Source: Hsuehochloa calcarea (taxonomy: Eukaryota > Streptophyta > Magnoliopsida > Poales > Poaceae). Taken from it: 64,000 nucleotides of DNA. The notes beneath the pieces were generated by a model. That model did not search any database and was not told the DNA's origin. It saw nothing but the letters and a program-made list of their open reading frames with translations. The position numbers and the translations under genes were made by a program. Within the stretch, counting starts at the first letter, position 1; each line of letters starts with the position of its first letter. Shown piece after piece: positions 24,126-34,871 of the stretch. The stretch spans positions 13,073,232-13,137,231 of the forward strand of contig CM070599.1 of the NCBI GenBank assembly GCA_036346395.1, given 5' to 3'.

Positions 24126-24138
24126 GGCTCGATACCAC
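24126..24138 (-). other. Primer-binding site of the SIRE-like element
   Basis: The minus strand reads gTGGTATCGAGCC, resembling the initiator-Met site TGGTATCAGAGCC, directly inside the 5' LTR. It primes minus-strand cDNA synthesis. Confidence 0.8.
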
Positions 24139-24139
24139 T

Positions 24140-26005
24140 TGTAGGACCGTAAAGGCGACTAGGGGGGGTGAATAGGCGCTTTCTCAACTTTCTCGCCTAA
24201 ATCAAATACAGCACGAACTTTACTCCTTTAGCTATGAAAGCTAAGAAGAGCAGTAAACGCACAGTGGAAGCCTTGTGCTAAATTTGATATACCCCTCAAC
24301 CACACGACACAAAAGAAGAAAAGAACTCACGGTTCTTAGCAGATCTTGCGATCGGCCAGGCTACCGCAGGCGATCGGCCACCGACGGTCAACCAATGATC
24401 GGCCGGCAACTAGCGGCGGTCGGACGGTGGACATCAGTTCAACCAGCGATACTAGCGATGCGAAAAGTGGGCGGTCGGACCGCCGTTGCAACACCGGTCT
24501 GACCGGTTCAGTCCAGTACTGAAAACTCAACCCAAATCCAAAACGAAATTTGATCCAACTTTTGATTCAACCAATGAAACTTGACCAAATTTCGAGCACA
24601 CCTTTCTAATGATATTAGAGACCTATTTCTAGCGGCGATCCTTGGATCCACTTGCAGAATCGATCTCTCAAGGTTTTACAAAGAAGTGCACAAACCCTAG
24701 AAACATGAAAATCTTGATTCAAGACTTGCTTGTGGTGGTTGATGATCTAGATGACTCTAGGAGTATCCCACACATCAAAGCAAGATAAAATGGTCCAAGG
24801 GACCAAGCATAAACCTTTGAATCAAGGAAGCATCAAAATCATCCAAAAGGGAGAAGAACACAAAGGGAACAAATGACCTTTCAATTAAGCATCACAAGAT
24901 TGTTTGATCACACAAGATGCTTACAAAGCCTCTCCAACAAGGAGGGCAAGAGCTCACACAAGGAGCACACCCCAAACCCTAGTTCTCCTCTCCTCTCCTC
25001 CAAACCCTAGAAAAGGAAGAAGGGGCCAAATGAATGCTTGAGGTTTTCCATCTCCCCTTTCTATTTATACTAGAGGGCTAGGGTTTCACTTTTGGGACCA
25101 CTTACACATGGGACCCACACACATAACTATTGAAGCAATCGCCTGCTTCACCACGTGTAGGTTGATCAACGGTTCTCATCACGTCGCCAAGCCTCTCTTG
25201 TCCGACTCCCATCGGAACCTTCCAGAGACTCGCACCGATATCCGCACCACCTGATCCAACGGTGCATGCAGAACTACCCGTTCGATCCATCTTGCCCATT
25301 CGCACCATGCTTGTGTCACACGACCTCCCGTATCCGTGATCGTTACGGACCTCGGCTCTACAAGCGTAGTTCGATCCATTCCCGTTGGCGTCGTTGACAC
25401 GCAAGCCACCGCGACAATAGACAAACAAACCGTTTCCGGGAACAAGTTCTTCACAACTTGACCCACGTCAGCTCCGCAATGCAATATACATCAATAAAGC
25501 ATTGACAATCATACATAAACCACAATCAAAACACATCAATACAAACTTGGCTAACCTCCAAGTCAATGTCGGTCTGACCGCCCCACAAGGCCGGTCCGAC
25601 CGATTTCAGACCGGTCGGACCGCTCCCACAACGGCGGTCGGACCGGTCAAACAACCAAATTTCAGCGTGAAAATCCAAACCTTACGAATTTTCAACTCAA
25701 TAGAACTTTTGACTGGGAGCTCCAAAAATGATGGGACCACAACCAGGAGACTCCCCTCACTTGCCTACACAACCTATTTTTGGCTCAGCTCCAAAAACGA
25801 CTTTTCAATTTTCTGGTCGGACCGGCCGACATGGCCGGTCGGACCTCCCCACGGGCGGTCTGACCGCCCGACACAACCGGTCAGACCGCCTGTGGTCTGA
25901 AAGCCTTGGAGCAAACCTGAAATCGCGAGATTTTGCCAACCAACAACGCCATTGCCAATTGACTCATCATCCTGAGATCGTGCACATATCCTCACGATAT
26001 CCACA
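24140..26005 (-). repeat. 5' LTR of the SIRE-like element (promoter LTR)
   Basis: It pairs with 15051-16921. A TATA-like tataaatag lies at 25061-25069 on the minus strand. The U3 half contains about ten copies of the nearly palindromic GGTCnGACC motif (about 24475, 24500, 25570, 25590, 25610, 25635, 25815, 25835, 25857 and 25879). Confidence 0.93.
25061..25069 (-). promoter_or_regulatory. TATA box in the SIRE-like 5' LTR
   Basis: tataaatag on the minus strand, conserved at the same place in the 3' LTR (15975-15983) and followed by GA-rich sequence. Its position is right for the element's promoter. Confidence 0.6.
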
Positions 26006-27355
26006 AGGACGCTGCATACAAAGCTATGACGACTTACTTAATGTGCTAAGATGGTGAGCGAGTACTATTAAGAGATGCAAGTGCTCATGATCCGTACAAA
26101 TGTGTGTGAGTCAGCGGAAGCGACCATGACACGTGTCTTTGAGGGGCTGAATGAAGATGTTCGGAACCATGTTGATTTAATGCAATACAACACCGTGTAA
26201 GAACTACTTCATCAAGCGGAGTGTGCTGAACAATGGGTGAAGGGTACTCAAGCAAGGGGTGGCCGAACCATTCATAGCACTTGGAGGCGTGCAACATCGC
26301 TTGAAGGCGATGTGGGATCAACTCCCAAACCGATTGCATCCACTACACCGGTTCATAGTGCATTAAAGGAAGCTTCAAAGGCCATAAGTGCAACAGGCAA
26401 AGATGTATCACATGCTGATTCTAGTGCATTTTTTACGGTTAGAACTAGCAACATTGAATGCTTTAAGTGCAAGGGTCAAGGTCATATGAAGAAGGTTTGT
26501 TCAAAAATGAAGACGGTGTTGCTTACCATGACGGCTATCATTTGTTGTATGAAACAAGGTATTTGCTTGATGTTTCAAAAGGTACAAAGTGATAACCCAG
26601 TTATTGTTGGGAAAAGATAGCGACACCATATCTTTCAAACTGATTGCAGGATCAAAGAAAATGCATGTAAGCTGATCATTGATAACGGGAGTACCAGCAA
26701 CATGATTGGTAAGAATACGGTGGATTCATTCTTATTATCCACATGGAGTCATCCCAAACCATATTACATCTAATGGCTTGTAACATCCCCAAATCAATTA
26801 ATGATGGTTAGTGTGCATCTCATTTACATTAATTTGGTTTTTGAATCTTTTGCATAATTTATTTCACTTGGGAAATCGCAAAACACATTGAACCTACAAC
26901 TCAAATATGAACTCCCAAAAGAAATTAGTAATCAAAACTTATGAGCACCTTCTAGAAATAATTTATTCAAATACTAGATTTATTATCTTGAATTATTATA
27001 ATTTTTACCAAATTTTTGGGCTTGAATTCAAACTACAGAAAATTCGAACACCATAAATAACCTTTTTTAAATTTGAATTTGAATTAAGCAAATAACTCAT
27101 GAATAGTGGGTTTTCAAATTTTATAGGAGTACTTGGTCATCCCAGGAACACCCCTTAATTATTTAAGAATTTTAGAAGTTTTATTTCTATTTAAAATCCC
27201 TGGTCATAGTAGAGGAGCAAAACTTAAACCCCAGTCAAACTTCGGGCTCAGCATTGTTCATTCGACCGAGCCCTTCACTGTTCCCGCATAAGTCCAGCTC
27301 ACCACTTGACTGCACCCAACTAGCTCAGCCGCACCGCCCCTTAGCCCTTCACATC

Positions 27356-27473
27356 CGTCCGATTTGGAGAGAACGGCCTGGATTGAAGTGGCCGATCGCC
27401 CCACTCACGTGAATCGTCCGATTTGGAGAGAACGGCCTGGATTGAAGTGGCCGATTGGACCGGCCGATCGCCC
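27356..27473. repeat. 59-bp tandem duplication in the LTR of X
   Basis: Two copies, starting at 27356 and 27415, each begin cgtccgatttggagagaac and run into cctggattgaagtggccgat. They diverge near the end of the unit. Confidence 0.8.
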
Positions 27474-28053
27474 CATTCTCTTGAGCCGTCCGATCCCGAT
27501 CGAACGCTCCTGAGCAGCCGCCATCTTACCGTTTCGTCATCTCGCTGCAGCTGGGCCTGGGCTGTCAGCTCATTCGTACACCTCCCGTCGCGTCGCGCAG
27601 GAGCTGAGCTCCACGAGGCGTCTCTTCTCTGCTCCGCTCCGTCCACGCTGTTACCCTACCGCCCTTTTTGACCAACCAGAGAGCATCGCCCACTCACGCC
27701 GCCTTCTCCTCCGTCCTCGCTCCTGCTCAAAACTGACCATATGCCCCGCTCTCAGCTCACTTCTCCTGCCGGTGGCCGAGGAGAGGGGAGCTCGCGTGTG
27801 CGCATACCTCAGGTAAGGACCGTGCCACCTCGTCCCTCGGCTCTCATTTTCCATGGCCTCTCCATTTTCGCTCATTGGAGCTCTTGCCTTTGCTTGTAGG
27901 GTCCAGGGCAAGCTCGTGCTCTCACTGCCTCCAGAGCGCGCTCGCGACTACTCCTTCAGCCATTATTGACTCTGGTGAAATTCTCCCTTGATCAATCACA
28001 TCACCTTGTGTGCTTTAGGCCACTAATCAGAACCCCACAACTTATTTTTCTAA

Positions 28054-30263
28054 TGTAACACCCCAGTCCAATATGAGCTTGGAATGCTACTAAAATAACA
28101 AGTTAAACATAATTAACTAAAACTCTTTACCAAATTCGTGAGAACCTCCTTTGTATAGTTACTATACTGGAGGTTCCCACAAGCAAATATAACAAAAGGT
28201 AGTCTAGTAAAAAAATGATCCAAACATAACCCACATAGGCTATTCATCTTTATCAAATAGACATCTGAAAGTAGATCATAAGTATCCAATTTTTAAACTC
28301 TTTTATTACAGTCTAATCCAATCAAGTAATGATCGTAAGCAGAATTTTAGGTAATTCATCCATCTACTGAATTAATTTTCCTTTTATTCTCATGTGTGTA
28401 TATAGTGCCAGCGTGCAACTACCCTAGCCCTTCCTTTCTCCCATGCATGCCGATCTCATATAGGTACATAAAACACAACAAACAACAAGGGGTGAGTCCA
28501 AAGACTCAGCAAGCATAATAATTGGTAACAACAGTAAGAAAGAAACCCATCAATTATACATCATAAATCTATTCACCGAATAAACCACATACACATGACA
28601 TGCAACCTGCTCATATGCTCTTTATGCTCTTTGTCTATTTGCATTTTACCGGTAATACAAAGTGCGCATCCGTCGATGCACACCCATGCCTGTGCCATCT
28701 GGCACAGGGACCTTTGCCCATACTTTGCAAGTATGAGGACCCTTGCCCATGCTCTTCAAGCATGGGGACCTATTGCCCGTCACCAACATGACGGGGACCC
28801 AACTATAGCTTAATCAACACATGACTAAGACTTCAATAAACTACATGATGCATATGTATGAATTCTCCATGTGACAACAATATACATCCATAACAACATT
28901 GCATTTGAATATCCTACTCATACTACAAAACTCACAAACATAGTCCTTCCAACTTTCAATGCAACCATGATAAACACGTAACTCGTAACAATAGAGTCCG
29001 TGCTCATTACCAGACATATGACCAAATCAATCATGAACAATATAAATAACCATAGAATGTATCGGTCAAGTCATTCGATAATATCTAATATAACCATAAT
29101 CACACTTGCCTTAACCGCGAGAGAACGTGGGACGTGCAGAAGGCGCTGCCCCCGGGACCCGTCCACCACCTGAATAAATAGTTAACGCATACTAAGGCGA
29201 CAGTAGCGGGCCAAAGTAAAAAAAAAATATAACAACCTACTCGAACTCGCGAAAGGGTCTAACTCGATTCCAACCCCAAATCCTAAACGTCGATCTGTCC
29301 CCTCAGTGGATATTCAACTTATAAAATTCATAACTTTCACTACCGGGATCCAAATTATGTGTTCTCAGACTTTCTAGAAAGGTAATTAAATTACCTAAAT
29401 AAACTTAGTTGGGGAGCCCTTCTGATTCTTCCATAAACTATCCCTACCAACCAATCTACATAATATCAATTTTTTACGTCAGGTTCTCTGGACAGAGCAC
29501 CAAAACTACCATTACTTTTGCTACGCAACTCGTAACAGGGTGATCTTGGGCTCTATGGAATCATGACAATACCGGCTACAATAGTATAGTTGTGCAAGTC
29601 CCCTGATTCGGCCTCCTACTAGTCCTAATGTTCAGGTGAAGATCTCTGTCCTAACAATCTGACAGACAGAAAACAGCGATGGTAAAACTTGCATAACTTT
29701 TGATTGGCAACTCTAAAAAATGTTCTTTATCAACTTGGAAATCTTACAGAATTATCTGCAACATTCATTTTGGGAGGCATTTCTGATTCGTCTTGTAAAA
29801 AATTCAAATTGGCCAGACAAGACAATCTGCCAATTCACGTCAACCATCCTGGACAGTCAGAGTAAAACTACCATAACTAATAAACCATACGTCCAAATTA
29901 GATGATCTCGGTGCCAAAAGAAATATAAAGACGAGACCTACAACTTTCTAACAGGTGATCTGGTCAGAAAATAAACGCAACGTACCCAAATCTGATGAGC
30001 AACGGCGCACAGTAGGGAGAGGTGGGGAGAGGCGGTGGCCACTAGGGGGAAAAGGGGGAGGGGGTGGGGCATTAGGGTTTGGGGGGGGGTGGGAACACCC
30101 CCCTTGGCCGGCCACAAGAGGGCCTCTCTGGGCGCGCCCGCGCCCAAAGTTGTCAACAAATGCGAAAAACCCCTCTTCTATCCAGGTTTTGCTATTCCTT
30201 TTAAGCCCTCTTTCTCCTCCCGACTAGTTCTTCAATTTACCAAACCGAAACCGGGATATTACA
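28054..30263 (-). mobile_element. Solo LTR (Gypsy) inside the LTR of X
   Basis: A 2.21-kb unit reads TGTAACACCCC at its left end and GGGATATTACA at its right end. Its flanks are tctaa (28049-28053) and gctaa (30264-30268), a target duplication with one mismatch. By comparison with element T, whose LTR ends in GGGGTGTTACA, this unit is on the minus strand. It has no internal region and no coding frame. It carries the hairpin array at 28689-28795. Confidence 0.8.
28689..28795. repeat. Four tandem hairpins with different stems, each ending GACC
   Basis: Perfect stems are seen at 28689-28708 (CCTGTGCCA/TGGCACAGG), 28719-28735 (CATACTT/AAGTATG), 28747-28765 (CCATGCT/AGCATGG) and 28776-28795 (CCCGTCA/TGACGGG). 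GACC follows each stem, directly or after a few purines, and then a short T-rich link. Two more possible palindromes precede them (ttaccggtaa at about 28647 and gcatccgtcgatgc at about 28665). Stem sequences differ, yet pairing is kept. Confidence 0.85.
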
Positions 30264-33146
30264 GCTAATGCACGACATGACTTCATTGATTTAAAGAAAT
30301 CTCATTTTCGGCCACCAGACTACCCCCTTTCGTCTCCCACCCTGGTCCGGTGAGTAGTGTGTCGATTCACTGCTCTTCTAGCATCCTCATACAATGCTTA
30401 AGCTAATCCGACCAATCGGTTGTCACCATTTTGCTCCAGTTGTGCTCCCCACGTTGAAGTTTCCCGCCGCTGTGGACCATCATCGACGACAAGTTACTTC
30501 AGCAACTTCCGACCTTCCCCCGGTACTCAGGTAGTCTCCCAGTAATCCTTAGAAGCCCTGGCACCCGCTGTCTTGAACACTGTGGAGCTCTATCACTGAA
30601 TGCACAAGTGCCGTATAAGGATCGCCGCACCTCTCCGGTGCGCCGCCTCTATATGCCACTGGAGAGGCTGCGAGTACCACCCTTAGGTGCGCAAAAAGTA
30701 TTGCGCACCCATCCCTGCCCTTGGCCGGCTCCGCCACGGTGCGTGGCGCCGGCGAGCCGCCGAGCAAGGACGAAGTCGCGTTGTCGGATGCCCCGGCACA
30801 CTGTAGCCACGTGGTTAGTCGTTAAGCACGTAATTAGAATTAAATCGGTAGTTACTGTGTATAATTGCCGGTCTTTAGAATAAATGATTCTATTACTCGT
30901 GGGACCATGCACAGCAACCGGGAGGTTTAGGTCGAGGTTGACAGGTGGGCCTGGACACTTAACCACACCTCTAGTGCGCTGTGAGCCGGGCGTGAACTAG
31001 TGGTCTACGCTCTGTGCTGTGAACCTAGTCGCTGTCAGGCGGGCCTCACTTGTCAGCCGGGAAAAATAAATCCCCGGGGATAAATAAGAAATGGCACTGT
31101 GGCTGGCCCCACTGGTTAGTGGCAGTGGCTAGGCAACGCCTTGGTAGAAAAAGTTTTCAGCGAATAAAGAAAATCCGAATGTGTTTATTTATGAACTGAA
31201 AAATAGAATTAACTTTAAAAATGCATAACTAATTCATCTTAACTCCAAAATCAGTGAAACCACTTTTGTTATTTTTCAACTTTAATTAACTTTATTATAA
31301 AATAGGTTTTAACCTTGTCACTGTCACAGAAAACATAATTTGTGGAAAGTGCTTAAAAAGGGACTTAATAATACATTATAAATTGATTTTTACTTCGAAA
31401 TTTCATAACTAAATCTTAAAAACTCCAAATGTGGTGAACCAAATTATTTTGGTCATGTAATAATATTCTCTATCCATTTTTGTAATCCTCATGTCCACCA
31501 CTACTCCAAAAAGTTTTGCGAAAGTTTTAGATGAGGTGAACAGTGGCAGATTATAATTAAATTGGATTTATCTGAAAACTGATTTTCAAACGGCTATAAC
31601 TTCTGCATAGAGCATCCAAATGAATTTATTCTTATTGATAAATTCATCTAAAATCATGATTTTCATTCTGTGAATTTTCATAATTTTTGGATGATTTTGT
31701 ATTTTGGGGTATTTTCGGTGTTATTCGTTCTTGTTGTGCTTTCGATTTTTTCGGTAGGTTCAGACGATATTATTGATTACGAGAGCACTTCTCTGTAGCA
31801 AGAGGGTAATCCATAGCAAGGCAAGCAGTTTGATTATGTTAATCCCAGTATTTTTCAAGTCTAATATATTGATTTCAACTTGTATGTATACATCGCTATT
31901 TTGTTGTTAAATTATAGTTTGATTAGTTGATCATATAGTTGCATACTCTATAGGTAAATGATTATTCCTCTACTACCTGAGCCTACCTTATTTGCTGTGA
32001 TTAGAGTTCGTTGGATGAGCTCTTGTCACTTAGTAGATTACGAGTTAATATACTTAGACATGCTTAGCTATCGGTAGTATGGGCGACCGTCGACTTAGTC
32101 GATGATCTTGATCACTCAAATTTTATTATTACTCCATTATGTCCAGCACTTTGTGCTTTGTTAATTTTGTAAAATCAAAAACTGGAAATAAAATTGTTTC
32201 GGCTTGGGCACAATGGATGTTGGTGTGATCTATTGGGTGTGAATGGAATGGTGCCTAAGTCCCCCAAGGACTGAGTTACTTGTGTCACTAGGCCAAGCAC
32301 TTTTGCGTGCTAACCCCACGAGAGGGATATGGGACCTCTCTTGACTTAGTACTTTGGCGTGTGTTAGCTCCGAGTCGCAGGAGGTGGGTTGTGTGTGTTG
32401 TGTGAAAAAGGATCTGTGTTATCGTGTTGGGTGTGCGGTGGTGGAGTTCCGGGTAGGTTCTCCACCTCGAGGGGTATCGCAGTTGTCCAAGGCTTTGCTC
32501 GTGAGGGGTAGTTGACCGAGGCTTTCGATGACTCCGACACAACGTATGGGTTTCTATCCATATGGGTGACTCGTAGTTAATACATAATATTGGAAATGAC
32601 TCGTAGGACTTAGCCATCGGCATACCTAAGGAAGTGTGCTTCATAGCTTGGCAAAAAGGCGGTCTGACGTGTGGGTACATTGGTACACCCCTGCAGGGTT
32701 AAAACTATTCGAATAGCCTAGTCCTAGGTTGTGGACATGCTTGGTAAGGTCGTGCAAGAACTAGACTACAACTTTTAATTAAAACTTGACATGGGTGGTA
32801 TGAATGGGTAATTCATGCTATTGTTGTGGTGACTATTGGGTTAGTCACTTTCAGGATGTTGTCATCTATTTATTATTATATTGTTGTTATTTACTGTTAT
32901 TTGAACAATAAAAACAGATTGCAAACTTGCTTTTAAATGTACTACTTTATTGCAAATAAAGACTGCTTTGATGCTGAAAATGAAACATACAGCCTCCACT
33001 TAAATAAGCTTGCATGTAGCTATGTATAGGCCTGTTACTCTACACGTAAGTCTTGCGGAGTATAATTTTTGTACTCATTTGCTTTGCTTAACTATTTGTT
33101 GCAGAGGAGAAAGGTGAGCCCCTAGGGCCTCACTTTTGTGAGATAT

Positions 33147-33501
33147 CACTACTACAAAAGAGGCTATAGCAGACGGCCCATCACAGACGGTTCCTTTGGA
33201 ACCGTCGTATTAAATCTGTCTCGGAATTATCTTTGGCGCGGCGGGCCTATCACGAGCGGTTACGAAATAGAACCGTGCATGATGAAACAATATCCTGACG
33301 GTTCTCAAATAGAACCGTCCGTGATAAGTGGTTATCATAGGCGGTTTCGTTAAAAACCGTGCAGTGATAAGTGTTATCACAGACGGTTTTGAACCGTCGT
33401 GGTAGCTACTGTTATCACAGAGCGTATAAATATAGGCGGTTGGAAGCAAATGCGTGATGACGATTCGAACCGCCTGCGTGATGGCGTGTTACGTAGTAGT
33501 G
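33147..33501. mobile_element. CACTA-type (En/Spm-derived) MITE
   Basis: A 355-bp non-coding element begins CACTACTACAAAA and ends ACGTAGTAGTG, so its ends are inverted CACTA-type repeats. A 3-bp target duplication, TAT, flanks it (33144-33146 and 33502-33504). The interior repeats a short motif in both directions (acagacggtt, gaaccgtc), typical of CACTA subterminal repeats. It depends on a transposase encoded elsewhere. Confidence 0.9.
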
Positions 33502-33875
33502 TATCTTTGCGGGTTTGACGACTAGCTTGGCGGTCCGGTTGGTTGCCTTGTGGGTAAAAGGCATATTGATTGGATCTTTTGTCATCGCCATCTTACGGCA
33601 TTTCGCTTCCGCTGTCTAATTAGTTAATTGTATGACTTTTGGCCAGTCGGCCTCCCATTTGTAATAACCCTACTATGTATGTCTTTTGAATTGTAAGTGT
33701 TACCTGGGTTCTATGTCTTGAATGAAATTGATGCATGAATTTTGTAAAGGGGTGTGTATACAGCATTTCTGGGAAGTATACATATGTCGAAGACACAGGT
33801 TATTTTGTTTGTGATGCTAGGGTCAAATGGTGACTAAGCATTACAAGCTTAATAAACCCGGGTCCCCACAAAAGT

Positions 33876-33888
33876 TGGTATCAGAGCC
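33876..33888 (+). other. Primer-binding site of element X
   Basis: TGGTATCAGAGCC, a perfect match to the common plant initiator-Met site. Element N inserted only 4 nt downstream. Confidence 0.88.
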
Positions 33889-34871
33889 ATCCTGATACGG
33901 GGAATGCCCGATCTTCTTAGTGAGGAACCATGGATAAATGATATGAAGTACACGATGTCGCTAGCTGAATACTCGCGCCAATGCACGAACCCTCAACTCT
34001 ATGGAAAACGCCCAAAACACAACGGATAGTTGTTCGTCACGAGACCACAATCGACAAACGCCAAGTCCCCAATTTCCAATGGAACGACGGCTTGACCTTG
34101 AGTTGCAGAACGAATCAATGGATCGCCTAGTCCTCTCTCAAAGTCCTCGCATGAACTCTGGTTTTCAAAGAACAAGCAATAGCTATGTTTCTATTCTTCT
34201 GCATAAACTGGTATCATGTTACAATGGGGGTCTAACCCTCAATATATAGTGCACCTTCTCCTCCTCATGACTGGCCAGGAGGCCCTACTCCTACTATAAT
34301 TCGGAATTAGAACTTGTACTTCAATTCCGACTCAATCTAAAACAAAAAGGAAACTCTAATTTTACAACCATCATATTGTTTTGGTTATATCTTTTTCCGC
34401 AGGAGGAATTTCGGAGTGAGGGAGGATCCAATGGATCGGGCTTGAAGTTATCTTTCAAACAAGCCCAAGAATACCCAAATCGTACTTCGTTAGTGAAAGT
34501 TATGACCGTTATACTCCGGACTATCCTGCTGATTCCGAATCCGAATTTGATGTTGATTCCGAATCCGAATTTGATTCTGAGTTGATTCCGAATTTAATTT
34601 CGGTTGGGGTTGTGGGAGATCTGAATTGGGCTTGAAAATCTTATCCAAAACTTGAGCTTTAAGTCCCCTTTTGCTCTCCCATCACACGGGCTTCTTTCCT
34701 CCTTAATCAGCCGCATGGGCTACTTGACTTTCTCCTTCTCAACCGCTTTGACCTTCTTGTTCTTCATCACTAGGCAACAAATATGGTTACCCTCCTCCTT
34801 GTGCTCATCTACTCCTCTATTTCTTTGTCTCCGGCCTCCCTCTCGGTTCCAAAGACTTTAAGCTTGTTGAA

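Larger units (their letters stand above)
15051..26005 (-). mobile_element. SIRE-like Ty1/Copia retrotransposon, complete structure
   Basis: An 11-kb element bounded by LTRs 15051-16921 and 24140-26005, both TGTAGGACC...ATCCACA. The 5-bp target duplication AGGAC is at 15046-15050 and 26006-26010. On the minus strand the PBS (24126-24138, ggctcgataccac on plus) lies just inside the right LTR. The PPT (16922-16935, atctcccccttgat on plus) lies just inside the left LTR. Long LTRs, a very long gag with two zinc knuckles, and a non-coding block between RNase H and the 3' LTR fit the SIRE/Maximus lineage. The lineage call is inference. Confidence 0.95.
14471..26776 (+). pseudogene. Element Y gag and start of protease, split by a nested element
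   Basis: The start MSRTSKRGSKGGSNEE is at 14471. The first exon-like part runs to 15050 with several stops. After the nested element, 26011-26620 encodes RVFEGLNEDVRNHVDLMQYN, then VQELLHQAECAEQW with a TAA in between, and then the zinc knuckle CFKCKGQGHMKKVC (C-x2-C-x4-H-x4-C) at about 26460-26500. From about 26650 a protease-like segment reads LIIDNGSTSNMIG. This is the layout of a chromovirus gag-pol. Frames change repeatedly and nothing is translatable as a whole. The intact protein would form the particle core and process itself. Confidence 0.75.
13341..26778 (+). mobile_element. Ty3/Gypsy element Y, 5' part, interrupted twice
   Basis: Y starts with an LTR (13341-14402), a primer-binding site TGGTATCAAAGC (14406-14417; one mismatch to TGGTATCAGAGC) and a gag that opens at 14471. 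The gag is split by the SIRE-like Copia element at 15051-26005 (TSD AGGAC) and resumes at 26011. The protease region is cut at 26778 by the start of element X. The rest of Y lies beyond the right edge of the window. The 5 bp before the LTR are ATAAA; the matching right copy cannot be seen. The LTR start TGATGAGG places Y near elements A and N. Confidence 0.8.
26779..33870 (+). repeat. 5' LTR of element X with two nested insertions
   Basis: It begins TGTAACATCC and ends GGTCCCCACA, five nt before the PBS. Without the solo LTR (2.2 kb) and MITE (355 bp) it would be about 4.5 kb, within the range of Tekay LTRs. About 27340-27960 is GC-rich and exon-like and contains a 59-bp tandem duplication. 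No protein-coding gene is supported in it. Confidence 0.8.
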
